Of a stretch of DNA of 64,000 bases, positions 33,601 to 45,600 are shown piece by piece (position 1 is the first letter of the stretch; each line of letters starts with the position of its first letter). The DNA comes from Proteromonas lacertae (lineage: Eukaryota > Sar > Bigyra > Opalinata > Proteromonadidae). Under the pieces are notes generated by a model that saw nothing but the letters and a program-made list of their open reading frames with translations, was not told the DNA's origin and searched no databases. The translations under genes were made by a program, and so were the position numbers. The stretch spans positions 1-64,000 of the forward strand of contig NGBS01000899.1 in assembly GCA_002245135.1 (NCBI GenBank). The letters run 5' to 3'.

Positions 33601-35305
33601 ATGGATCAAACATATTTAATTCGTGCAGTTGGAGAAGGTAATCCCCAACGTCAAGTATAATCCCTTTTCTTAACCTTTAGATATTCTTTCGTTTTGGTAA
33701 CTGGTGCTATCAAGGTCCAATTAACTTGGGCTTTACTCATGCACTTACTCTAAGCGATTTACGTTTGATGATGCCAATATTACAAAGACAGCAAGGATCA
33801 TTAAAGCCAGTTTGCGAGTATAATTGCAAAATTATCCATCCTATTATAGATTTGGATCATGTAAAAGAGACAGTAAGCCCATTGCAGCAATTGATACATT
33901 GAATGAGATTTGCTCCGATTTAGAAAAGACTATCATGTCTCTTGACGAGAAGGTAGAAAAAATAATTGCCCAATCAGGAGCTAACGATGACGAAGTTACA
34001 ACATTCTTCCGTCTTGACTTAACTGATTCATTCCCATTTGATCAATTTAATGATTATGAAATTGTAATTTCTAAGACATATTGTAAGCATATTGTTATGC
34101 ATACAATATTAATGGATAAACTATTATATGTAGCATTAAGCGATGGAACAGGTCAACAACAGTTATTGAATACTCAATTCCCTAACCTTAAATCAGTGCA
34201 TGAAGTGTATGAAGTGGAGACATTTGGAGGAGGTTCTATGTTTAAGAAAATATCGTTATGTTTCGGTGGAAATACAGAGAATGAAGAAGCTAAGGAAGAA
34301 ATAAGTGTTGGATTTAATGATGAAAGAGATGAAAATTGTATGTTTTATATATATTTATATTTTATTATGTTTTATATATAGTGAAGGCTGATTTTCAGAA
34401 GGAAGGATATAACCAGACATATTTCATATTGAATCCACCACCAACTTCAGTAATTACTGTAATTAGAGAGGTATTTTTCAGATTTGGTAATTGGTGTTAT
34501 CATGGTGCAATTAATGTAGGTTTCCCACAATTAAAAGAAAGTACAATTCCTGGATTATTACCATTATTACATAAACAACAAAGTAATTTACATTCTACAT
34601 GTCAATATGACAAATTACCACCAGAATCAAAATTCAAGCCATTATTACATACATTTGAGAAAGCTGCTAGATTTATTGAAGTAGCCTTAGAAACAGCTGA
34701 TGAGAAGTTATTGAAAGTAGCTGGTGACGATAAATGGGTAGATGACGATTGGGAAGATGCCTTCTTTCAGTTTGAAACTACTGAGCATCATTACCCAGGT
34801 GTAGACTGTGTAATTAATAAATCATACTCTAAAGGAATATTGTTACATATTTTATATATTCAAAATAGTTATTTTGCTGTATTAACTCAAGCTGCTGATA
34901 ATATCCATTGTTAGATACTTTATTCCCTGATATTTCAAAGAGATTACAATGTCAACATAATTATATTGTATGTTTATTGGTATTTTATATTTTATTTAGC
35001 TTGAGACATTTGCACCAGAAACAGGATTTAAAAACTTCCAATTATGGATAGGAGGACAAAAGAAAGAAGCTCCATCTTCAGCTAAAGAAGTAGCCACATC
35101 TAAACCAACTGTAGTTACAAAGAGTGAATCAAAATCGGAAGGAAAAGAAGAATCAAAAGATGGAGGTTATAATAAAGCTGTAAGTCCAACTAGACCATGG
35201 GTAAAAACACCAATGCGTATTGAGCCTTTAGAAGGAGCACCAAAACCATCTGGTGCAGCTGCTGGAGAAGAAAACATATTTAGAAAAAAGAATATTTTCA
35301 AGTAA
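33601..35305 (+). CDS. Unrecognised protein with two tandem copies of a conserved domain
   Basis: About 520 residues. MDQTYLIRAVGE, a 43-nt intron, then repeat 1 (IFFRFGNWCYQGPINLGF ... MMPILQRQQGSL ... YEIVISKTYCKHIVMH ... LLNTQFPNL) and repeat 2 from ~34470 (VFFRFGNWCYHGAINVGF ... LLPLLHKQQSNL ... DCVINKSYSKGILLHI ... LLDTLFPDI). Between them are a Gly-rich GGGSMFKK segment and a linker. The C-terminal ~90 residues are Lys/Ser/Pro-rich, with RPWVKTPMRIEPLEGAP near the end. I do not recognise the family; the internal duplication is plain by eye. A one-base loss near 34900 is needed to read ADN into LLDTLFPD, as repeat 1 predicts. No signal or membrane segment, so cytosolic. Confidence 0.7.
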
Positions 35306-35489
35306 ATTGCATTATTAAATATTTACCTATTTCTCTTTACAGTAATATGTTGTTTTTTAAGAGTTATAATTATGATTATTTCAAAATATTAACAAAATAC
35401 AAAGTATCCCAATAAAACAATGAGTTAGCTTTAAAGCATCAATTAATATAACCTCTTAATTATACTATAATACAGATAATATAAAATTA

Positions 35490-35680
35490 TTATACTTTGA
35501 AGAAACCAATACTGTTGGCATTCTCACGGAAACATCTTCTACATAAATTGAGTCCGTATTTTCTGATTAAACCACAGTTGTTACCACACATACGGCTAGA
35601 AATTATTAGAAGTTATAAAAATACCAGGTTCTTGAACCTTTACCATAATGGTTTGGATGAGTGTTCATAAGGTTTGGCAT
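35490..35680 (-). CDS. RPS29: 40S ribosomal protein S29 (uS14)
   Basis: Two exons split by a 29-nt-class GT...AG intron near 35594-35622: [19 protein letters not shown] joins [20 protein letters not shown] and [14 protein letters not shown], 53-55 residues. The zinc-binding CxxC...CxxC (C-RMC and CRRC) and [15 protein letters not shown] block is diagnostic of uS14/S29. It diverges from PRPF3 across 227 bp. Confidence 0.93.
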
Positions 35681-35907
35681 TTTCTAGAATGAAATTCTAT
35701 ACAATAAGATTATGAATATTGGAAAATAAAGAGTATAGTATATTTATATGAAGAGAAAAAACTATAATTATACAATTAATGCAGAAAGCTAATTTGACAT
35801 GATTATACATCAAGTAAATTACCAACTAAACAAACAAAACTTTGCATTAGGTCAAGCAGAAGTGACTCTGAGCCACTTTTCTACCACTTTATTTTTTTGA
35901 TTTTTCT

Positions 35908-37675
35908 ATGGGAAAGAGGGGTAGAAGTCCAGATAGCGATGATGAAAAAAATCATAAACGACACCGTTCACACAGAGACTCATCTAGAAGAAGTCGTTCA
36001 AGATCACATTCTCATTCTCGAAGACACAGAAGTCGTTCACATTCCCATTCACATAATAGACGTAGTAGTAAATTGAATACACCTAAATCTGAAGCATCAG
36101 CTCCAGTTACACCAAGAAATGATTCTGTAAACTTAGTATTAGAGTCAAAAAGTGGTAAAAAGACTTACTTACCAGCACCATTAGTTTTAGATGATGAAGG
36201 TAATGAAGTCGATGTAAATGGGAATATAATCAAAAATAAGACTTTTAAATCAGTAGCAACATTAAAAATCAATCAAAAATCTGTAACGAAAATGACCAAT
36301 CCATATACACAGCCAATAAAAGATAAAGAAATAGCTCCAGCTGTAATTGACAAAAGAATCCATACAAAATCAAGAATTAGTCGTAAAGACAGAGCTCTTA
36401 AGTTCAGAGAAGAGGGAAGTTTCGTTAAAAAAGCAGAATCTATAAGAGCAAGAGAAGAACGTATAAGAATAGCAGAATTACAGAAACAAGTGGAGATGGA
36501 ACATGATGCTGAATTAGCCAATAATAATGATGCAGTGGATATAATTAGAAGTAATGATGATGATATACCAAGTATATAATATATATAATAATAATAATAT
36601 TTTTGAATTTTTATCTCATTTTTTTCTTCAATATTTTTATCTGTATAGATATGGAATGGTGGGATGGTGACTTCTTACCTGATGGTAAACGTGAAGATTT
36701 CAAACATGCAAATACCTTCGATAAAGATTCATACGAATATTCACAACTGTTAGCATCAAATTGTACATCAATAGAATGGGTACAACATCCAGCACAAGTT
36801 CAACCAGCTTTACCAGAGTCAAAACCCAAGCCAATACCATTAATATACACAAAGAAAGAGAGAAAGAAACTGAGAAGAAAAGAAAGAATGGAAAAACACA
36901 AGGAAGAACAGGATTTGATAAGAGTAGGGATAGTAGAAGCTCCAGAACCAAAATTAACACGTTCTAATATGATGCAATTATATAAAGATGAAGCAGTAGC
37001 AAATCCAACAATAATAGAACAGAAAATGCAAGAGCAAGTCGCCAAAAGATTAGCCAATCATCAGAAGAGAAATGAGGATAGGAAATTAACACCACAACAA
37101 AAGAAGATTAAAAAATTAAAGAAATTGATAGGTGATAAAACAGAACAACAATATATAGCAGTATTTAAGGTAGAAGATTTATCTAATAAACGAATTAGGT
37201 TTAAAGTGGATGTAAATGCCCAGCAGAATTATTTAACCGGTCAAATAATGTTATGTCCAAGTATAAGATGTAATATGGTATTAGTTGAAGGAACAAAAAA
37301 ATCAATCGATCGATATACAAAGTTAATGATAAGAAGGATTAATTGGAATTTGGAAGAAGATGAAATAGAAAAGATTGAAAGAAAGATGATAATAAAGAGG
37401 ATAATAAAATGGAAGAAGAAGAAGAAGAAGATGGAAATGAAATTGAAAAGAAAGAGAAAAAAATAGAGGAAAAAAAGGTTGAAATAACTAAAGAAGAAAA
37501 GTTAGAGAATCATTGTTATTTGGTTTGGAGAGGTATTGCTGGTAAACAGTCAATAAAAGATTTTGTAATTGACACATGTTCTAGTTATGCTTCTGGTAGA
37601 GAGAAATTAGAAATGAAAGGATTAGCTCAATATTGGGATATGGTTAAGAATTATACAGATGATACAATTGCTTAG
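35908..37675 (+). CDS. PRPF3: U4/U6 snRNP protein Prp3
   Basis: Spliceosomal U4/U6 protein. It starts with an Arg/Ser/His-rich stretch (SRRSRSRSHSHSRRHRSRS). Intron near 36554-36651 joins DDIP to NMEWWD, the signature of Prp3. It then continues with ESKPKPIPLIYTKKERKKLR, APEPKLTRSNMMQLYKDEA, NEDRKLTPQQKKIKKLKKL and RFKVDVNAQQNYLTG. The C-terminal DUF1115 domain follows: HCYLVWRGIAGKQSIKDF ... REKLEMKGLAQYWDMVKNY. A Glu/Lys-rich linker near 37380-37400 carries a one-base shift in an A-run with no possible intron nearby, most likely a sequence error. About 590 residues. Confidence 0.9.
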
Positions 37676-37773
37676 TGATTTATTTATTATTTTTTTTCCA
37701 GTTTTTACTGTTGAATTATGTTTTTAATTCCCACAAATTTCAAATAGTTTTGAATTAATAAATAATTAACATT

Positions 37774-38177
37774 CTATATATCTTTAGGACCTTCACCAGG
37801 TACAAGCTAGAAATAGTAAGTAATAAATAGCAATACCATGCAAACTTGACTTCCATTAAGCAGAATACTCTTTTGTCTAACAACTTGCTTTCCAGTAGGA
37901 GTGTAATTTCTAAATATTATATTTTCATTTCATACATCTCAGTAACATCATCAAGCACCATATTTTTATCAATTAAGGCAACAATAATATCATAAATACT
38001 GTTATTAATAAAAAAGGATATTGACATAATCATCAAAACCTCTTAAAGTTCCTGTAATTTCTTTATCACCTTTCATTATGATCCATATTTTAGAACCAAT
38101 GCATTTATCAATTAATTCTAGACAATAGAAATAAAAGAGAATATACCTAATGGTAAAATAGGGTTTGATTCAGACAT
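37774..38177 (-). CDS. LSM5: U6 snRNA-associated Sm-like protein LSm5
   Basis: Subunit of the LSm2-8 and LSm1-7 rings. The spliced protein reads [60 protein letters not shown], then [19 protein letters not shown]: Sm1 and Sm2 motifs in full, including GFDDYVNMVLDDV and [13 protein letters not shown]. Three introns have GT...AG ends. The one inside YVN|MVL does not: it is a 58-nt segment at about 37964-38021 with ATATCCTTTTT at its 5' end and CCTTAATTGATAAAA at its 3' end. The protein is so conserved that this placement is well constrained. Confidence 0.92.
37964..38021 (-). other. Candidate U12-type AT-AA intron in LSM5
   Basis: 5' end ATATCCTTTTT matches the minor-spliceosome AT-AC 5' site. 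CCTTAA near the 3' end matches the core of the U12 branch site, about 10 nt from the junction. The terminal dinucleotide is AA (or AT, by one-base ambiguity) rather than AC. Removal gives GTC AAT ATG GTG, the conserved VNMV of LSm5. No GT...AG alternative keeps the frame. Confidence 0.65.
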
Positions 38178-38417
38178 AATTTAGTAAAATTGAAATTAGA
38201 ATTATCAAACTTCAACTCAAGCTTTTTGAGAAAAACACACCATCAATTGCTATATTGATATTATTATTCGTTTAAATGCATTGCTATAAACAGAGAGAAG
38301 CGGATTTTAGTTTTATAGAATGATGAAGAGCAGTACATTTAACAAAAACTCTTGTAATCAACCCCTAAGCAATATAAAATAGTCGGACATAATAATAACT
38401 CAAAAATTCAAGTATAT

Positions 38418-38662
38418 TTACATCTGACCAGTCTGGACATTTCTTACAATTGAAATAATAGCTAATTAAATATATTAAAATAAAATCTATACCAGATCCA
38501 ATAACTGCAATCAAAAACACTGCTAAAACAATAGGGCCTACTTGTGAATCTTTTTCTTTCTAATATATTAGTATAAAAATAGTATACTTTGGATGATGTA
38601 CTGACATTTCCTCTTTTTGTGATATTCTCGTTATATTTTGCTGCTTCTCTTCTTTGTTTCAT
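38418..38662 (-). CDS. SERP1: Stress-associated ER protein RAMP4/SERP1
   Basis: Three exons with two introns of ~28-31 nt. The product MKQRREAAKYNENITKRGNV, STSSKKEKDSQVGPIVLAVF, LIAVIGSAIISIVRNVQTGQM (about 60 residues) matches RAMP4/SERP1/YSY6: the NITKRGNV motif, the VGP start of the single tail-anchor helix, and GSAI. It is an ER tail-anchored protein bound to Sec61 during translocation. It diverges from KISH, another secretory-pathway gene, across 215 bp. Confidence 0.9.
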
Positions 38663-38816
38663 GGGGAGATTAGACTATTAAAATGGAGTATAGCATAGAG
38701 GATTAAAAATATTTATATTGCAAATATAAATGCAAATAAGCTGATATATATACTGTACGACGTTCCATTGCCTTACTAGTAGATATAAACAAAAAATTAA
38801 GAAATGAAAATTCTTG

Positions 38817-38826
38817 TCAAGCTTGA
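38817..38826. promoter_or_regulatory. TCAAGCTTGA palindrome in a divergent promoter
   Basis: Same 10-bp palindrome as at 20389, here between RAMP4 and KISH, 52 bp before the KISH ATG. A related CCAAGCTTT lies ~12 bp further on, and TCAAGCTTTTTGA occurs at ~38215, upstream of LSM5. Promoter role is inferred. Confidence 0.35.
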
Positions 38827-38877
38827 CATATATTGACCAAGCTTTTTACTAATTACATTTTTTCTTTTTAATTGAAA

Positions 38878-39118
38878 ATGGTATATCTAGTATTTTATTC
38901 AATAGGCTGTATTATTCAATTTTGGAAGTTTGATAGAATGCTTGTTGCTATTCATTTGTGCATGTACTTATGCGAAATTTAGAGCTCCACAGTTATTAGA
39001 TAGACATAAAACTGGATTTTCAGGTATATTTTGGAAAGCTGCAAGAATAGGTGAAAGAAAGAGCGAATATGTTGCTGCAATGCTAGTTATTGTTACTATT
39101 TATAAACTGTTTTATTAA
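38878..39118 (+). CDS. TMEM167: Protein KISH (TMEM167)
   Basis: 72 residues after splicing. Exon 1 is only the start codon (38878-38880); a 25-nt intron, gtatatctag...caatag (38881-38905), follows, then AVLFNFGSLIECLLLFICAC. The block APQLLDRHKTGFSGIFWKAA, RIGERKSEYVAAMLV is the invariant KISH signature. Two membrane helices; Golgi protein of the early secretory pathway. Reading from the internal ATG near 38930 would lose the first helix, so the split start is well supported. Confidence 0.9.
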
Positions 39119-39207
39119 ATGTATTTATTTATGTAGTATTTATTATGATTTTCAAATATAAGCATAACAAAAACAAAATTTATCAGTACATAATAATAAA
39201 TTGTGTT

Positions 39208-42200
39208 TTATAATTCCGACATATTTTCTTCTTGTTGTTTCAACTCTATTAACATTTCAGGATCAAAGAATTTAACAGCACTAACATCTTCAGCCAATCC
39301 TTTACGACGTCTAGTCTTAATCATAAATTCACGACATAAGTGTTGTACAGGTGCAGGTTCCATTTGATGTAATATAATAGATGTATCTAATGGATCACCT
39401 TCCACTAATTGCCAATGATCAAATGTCTATATATATTAATATAATATTATTATAAATACATGTTGACAAAAAGCTAAACCTTGAGTATGAACTCTTAAAT
39501 CAACTTCAAAACCAAATGATTCAATCACAGGTATATATGCATACAATACAAAGAAAGGAGTACCAGGCTTAGGTCTTTCCTATATACAATATAATAATAA
39601 TAATAATAATAATAATATATATATATACAGATGAAACTAGACCTCTTCTTAAAGCCAACACCTCTTGAACAGGTTTAACTAAATCAGCTGGACAAATAAT
39701 CTCAATATAATTAACAGGTTCCATTAATCGAGGAGATGCTAATAATACTGAACTATAAACTACACGTCTTGCAGTTGGTATTATTTGACCAGCACCTCTT
39801 TGTATATTGTCTGTTGAAATTATTGCATCAGTTAATTTGAATTTAACACCTCTGATTGGTTCATCACAAAGTGGTCCTTCTTTACAAGCCCAACGGAATC
39901 CTTGTATAATGTGATCTTTCACTGTATATAGTATATTCTTATTCACTTCATCGGAGAGAGTATCATCTAATAGTATATTTGGTGAATTATCAGTTGGACC
40001 AAATGCCCATATCGATCTTGATGCTAATAAATCCCAATTATATTTATCCTTCATATAATCACTTAATTGTTTCTTTGGCATATTTAAACTAATTATTTTA
40101 TTCTCAATATCTAAATCTAACTTCTCATCAATTGGTTCAGCAATCATTGTTAATTTATTAGCTTTATTGGGAGTAGTTGCAAAACATTTTAATGTAGAAA
40201 TATCTATTACCGTTTCACAGAATGACACTACAGGATCAGCAACTTTAACTTCTAAATCACCAAATAATACTCGTAAATCATGTAGTACACAATCTAATTG
40301 TAATTCTCCAGTTCCAAATATAACATGTTCACCTGATTCTTCCACCTTTTGTTTGATTAATGGATAACATTTACATACACATCTTAAACCATTCTCCATC
40401 TTTGGTACTTCGGATGGTTTTAGTGCTTCTACTGATACTTTGATTGAAGATAATGTTGTGAATGATAAAGTATTGAAGATTTCAACATCTTTCGTTTTAA
40501 TATCACATATTGTAGCTGTTGAAAAAATAGTATCACTTACTCCTTCGATTAATATCCAATTACCTGCTGATAAATGATCTACATCTATCTTGTATCTACC
40601 TTCAGCTATTGCTATTGATGTTATTTCTTTAGTTGTCATATCTTCTGGATCATCTAATGAATAACTATTAATATAATAAAATATATTAATAAAAACTTAA
40701 AAAAAAAGAAAAAGTAATTTCAATAATATAACAGTAAAGAAATCAAAAAATAAAGTAAATAAATAAAATAACATATAATAATACTCTTCTCCTAGAATAT
40801 TGACTTTTTCTGCTTGATGTATAGTTCCACTCATTATTCTACCAAATGCTAAGAAATCTTTACTATCTGGAGTTGGGTATAACTTAGTAATATGTATCAT
40901 TAAAGGACCATTAGCATCACATTTCCTCATCGATTCTGCTATTTCTGTTGATTGATTTCCTTTATATATTCTCAGTATTTTATCTTCTGCTGCTTGTACT
41001 GGTGATTTTGTATGTTGTAATAATGAATCTACTATACACGTTAAACCATTCACAAAATATTTTCTCATTATAAATCTTAATAGTGGTTTAACGTTTTTAT
41101 GAAGTTCACTTTTTTTGAATTTTATTCCTAATGTTTTAAGTGTACTACCTAAAGATTTTGAATCTTCACCTACTGCTTGAGTATATATTTTATATCTATA
41201 TAATAATATATAAATATATACATTGGCTCTAGACAAAATTGTACAAACGATCTATATCCTTTATCTTTAATTTCTTTAGCAGTAAATTTCCTTGTAGTAT
41301 TATCATAATAATAATTACCCCAAAGATATTTCACAAATGAATCTACATTCAATTGATTATTATGATATATTTCGCTATATTGTTGAGCATATGATAATAA
41401 TGAAAAACACCATCTATGTTGTGATGATGCAAATAATACATTACCTAAAATTGGATTTAATTTTACATGTCTTTTACTATTATCTCCTGTTGGAAATTGT
41501 GTAACTGTTATATTTACTTCTTCAATAATTTGATGAAGTTTGTGGTAGACATCTGCTGGTGGTAATTTTAATTCTAATATTAATCGATCCATTTTATTTA
41601 TTACTAATATTAATGATAAACCTTCACGTAATGCTTCATTTATATACTATATAATAATAATTATTATTATTTATATAATACTCTATTTGTAGTCATATTT
41701 ACACCTTCTACAGCATCTACCACTATAAATGCACAATCTGCTAGTCTAATAGCAGCTGTAATTTCACCTGAAAAATCAACATGACCTGGTGTATCAATGA
41801 TATTCAATAAATAACTTTTACCTCTGCTACTTTGTAATATTATGGAGACAGGAGTGCTACCAATACTAATGCCACGTTCTTGTTCATCTTTACGAGTATC
41901 AGTGTAACGAGTCTATTTTTGGAATATAAAATAATTTGATTCTATACATCAACATCATCACTCCATTGAACAACATGTGTACTTTCAATTAACATATCTA
42001 AAAATGTGGTTTTACCATGATGTATTGAACCCAATACTACTACATTACGCATTAGATCAGGTTTATCCATTAGTGATGTCAAAAATTCATTTGTATACTA
42101 TACATTATTATATAATTAAATGTAATTCATACTACAGTAGTTGGTATTTCCTTTTCAAGAACTGAAAACACTTTAGCCTTGATTGGATTAATTATTGGTA

Positions 42201-42551
42201 CAGTAATATCTTGCTCATCTTCTGGATTTACTTCAATTTCCACACCAGGATAAATCTATGCAAATAATGCATTAATTATACATCTTCAGCATCTGGATAA
42301 TATTGTTTATCTTCATGGAGCACAATTGCGGTTTGTTGATTTGAAACTACTTCCTGTTCATCCTCTTCTACAACATATTAATTTAAAAAATACCTTCCAT
42401 TTCATTGCCATTATTTTCTTCCTCTTCTTCTTCGCTTTCCTTCTATTACAAAAAATAAGTGTTTATAGGTTAATACTTCTGAATCATCTGAAGAACTCTC
42501 TAAGTTACCTCCAATGTAATTACCAAATTCATCATATTGATCCTCATCCAT
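39208..42551 (-). CDS. EFTUD2: U5 snRNP GTPase Snu114/EFTUD2
   Basis: EF-2-like spliceosomal GTPase that controls Brr2. Start at 42551: [17 protein letters not shown], the family's N-terminus, followed by an acidic region. G domain in ~41600-42100, with the DTPGH region near 41790 and NK-D followed by [18 protein letters not shown]. Then the elongation-factor domains ([32 protein letters not shown]), [14 protein letters not shown], a domain-IV-like segment [15 protein letters not shown] and [20 protein letters not shown], ending ENMSEL. About ten exons with AT-rich introns of 25-50 nt. Close to 960 residues, the usual family length. Confidence 0.92.
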
Positions 42552-42683
42552 CTTTAAAAATCAATATGAAAAATAAATTGATGAATGAATGGGATTTCTA
42601 ACTAAAAATATAGTCGTTTGGTAGAATTTATTTCTTAATCTATTGTTTTTGAAAAATCTGCCAATTGTTTGGGATTAATAACA

Positions 42684-45600
42684 ATGTCATCTGAAGACAA
42701 CAATTCGAGTAATTCTGAAAATGTATGAATTATGTTTTTTATTATTCATTCTCACTTATTTCTTCTGTTTGGCATTACTTCTCTAATCCTAAATCATTAT
42801 ATTTATTGTAACATATGAAATATTTTTTCAAAAACTATTATTTTATATAAATAGGAAACAGAAACAAAAACACCAAATGAACCTCCACCACCAATTAATT
42901 CAAGTAGCAAAATGGGTGGACCTCGTGATAATGATGATCTTAATGACAAAATCATAGAAGAAAGGTATGAAAGAGCAAGTTCCGAATTTGAAGAAATTAA
43001 AGCCATGTCTCAGCAATCATCTGATAAAATTCTTAAAGATATAGAATATAATAAAATGAAACATGATTTAGAGAATTTCAATATAATATTGGCCAATAAA
43101 ACAAATGCATTAAATAGTCTTCAAGAAGATTATGATCATATTAAATCCAACAATGTCAAACTAGAAAATGATTATAATGACGCAATTAAACAAAATGAAA
43201 AGTTAACTGCCAATCTGAAAGATATAAAAAAAGAATTTGATGAGTTGAAAAATCAGAATAATCAATTAAAACAACAAATACAAAATAATACAGTTACAAT
43301 CACTAAAAACAACGAAGAAATACAGAAATTAGAGAATAAACTATCACAGAAGGATGATATAATAGAAGATATACAAAAGACTTTAGAAATATATGAAAAA
43401 CAAATAAAGAGTGATATTAATCAAATAAACATACTTAAAACATTTATAAAAGAAACAATAACCAATAAGAAGGAAGAAGAAGAAGGAGAAGAAGAAGATA
43501 AAGATAACAATATGATTGATTTAAATATCAAAGAAATATTAGAAAATGAAATTGTATTTCAATCCAAAATAATACCATCAACAGATGTTAATAGTACAAG
43601 CCCAACTCAAACTAAGAAAGATAAAGTGGAAAGAATAGGTCAAGATATTGATAAAATACAAAATGATATTTCTTTAAAATCAGAAATAATTACAAACATA
43701 GAACAATCACTAGAAACATCCTCAGAAATCGATAAAGTAAGAAAACAGCAAGAATTGGAGATAGAAAGAAATAATTATAATTTATTACAGCAGAAACTAA
43801 TAGATAGACAGAACCAATTAGAGAAATTATCAAAGGATATGGAAGAAAAGAATAAATCATCTAGAGAACAACAACAACAACAACAGCAACAGAAACAGCA
43901 ACAAAGTGAATATGAAGATGATGAAGATAATGATAATGTAATGGAAATGGTTGAACAATATAATGATTTATCAAAATATTCTAATGATATTGTTACTGTA
44001 TTAACGGAATGTAATAAAGTGATTGAATCATTAAAAGTGAAGAATGAAAATGACAAAAGAGAAGATGATAATGATGATGAAGAAGATGTAAAAGATAATA
44101 GTAATATTGAGTTGATTAAACAGTTAGAAAAATCATTAAAATATACAAATAATAAGATAAAAGTGATGAGTGTAAAAGTGCAAGAAAGTGAGAAGAGATT
44201 TAATGATATTCAGGAAGAGTTAAATAAGAAGAAAATAGGATATAAAGACATAGAGAATAAATACAATATAATGAAAGAAAAATATAATGAATATAAGAAT
44301 AAGATCAATGAATTAGAGAATGAAATAAAAGAAACAAATGATAAGTATGAAAATAGTAATAAAGAATTAAGTGATATTCAAACTAAATATAATATGTTGA
44401 AAATGGAACATTTGAAATTGGAAAATCAATTTAAAGAATTTTCTAAAGTTTCAGGTGATGCTTCTAGTGATATGAAGGATAAATACAATGAATTAGTTGA
44501 TGAATGCATTAAATTAAGAGTATTATTGATTATATAATATTTTAGAAACAATTATTCCCATCGTTAGAATCAATATCAATAGAAAATATACAAGAAAATC
44601 CATTGATTGTATTGAATGAAATAATAGAAAATGTATTTTTTTATACACTAATATTCTATATATAAATAGAGATCAAAGATAATGTTGAATGATTCTAGTT
44701 TAGAAGAATTAAATGACTTCAAATTAAGATGTAAGCAATATGAACAAAATGTACAACACTTACAAAATACTCAAGCAGAAACACAACAAATCCATCAACA
44801 AGAAATTGAACAAAAAGATAACAATATAATGGAATTGAACAAACAAGTTGTACAATATAAAGAATTTACTGATAAATTGAACATTACTATTGAAGAACTA
44901 AAATCAAAGAATCAAGAGTTATTAAACCAAATATCATCCTCAATTTCAGCTGCTAATTCTCCAACTAGTAGAACTCCAACTACAACAGCAAAAGAAGAAG
45001 AAGAAGATGAGGAAGAAGAAGGTGGTAATAATTATAGAGAAGAATCCAATACTGTTGAAGAAATAACACAATTAAAAGCATACTCAAAGTAACCTTACAC
45101 AAAAACTTGAACAACAGAATGAAGAAATTATATTATACAAAGATGAAATAGAATCACTAAAAAGATCAATTGATCAATACAAAATGATGAAAGAGAATCT
45201 TATTCAATCAACAATCTCCAAAGAAAACTCTTTAATAGAAACTTGTAATGATGTCAGTCATTATTTAATGATAATTGAAAAGAAATATACAAAGTGTATA
45301 TTAAATGAAAGTAATTCTTCTTCTACACCTCAATTATTATCATCTGATAATAAAAATGAATCATTTTCTTCAACAAATTCTAATAATGCAAATGATGATA
45401 ATTTTTCCTTGAATTCTAATAGTAATAGCGATTTATTGCTTTTAAAATCTCCAAATAGTAATGTAACTCAAATACCTTTAACTTCTCTAAGTTCTGTATT
45501 ATTGAATATCTGTAATAACGTTGAAAAGATCGTTAGTTTACCTCCTTTATATGATTCAGTTCAAATCGATAATTTGACTAAAGAAAATATAAATTTGAAG

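Noticed and set aside
38096-38115. A third TTAATTGATAAA motif in LSM5 as another AT-AA intron end
   Set aside because: Here it encodes the conserved ELIDKC of LSm5 after a normal TAG acceptor, so the match is coding and coincidental.
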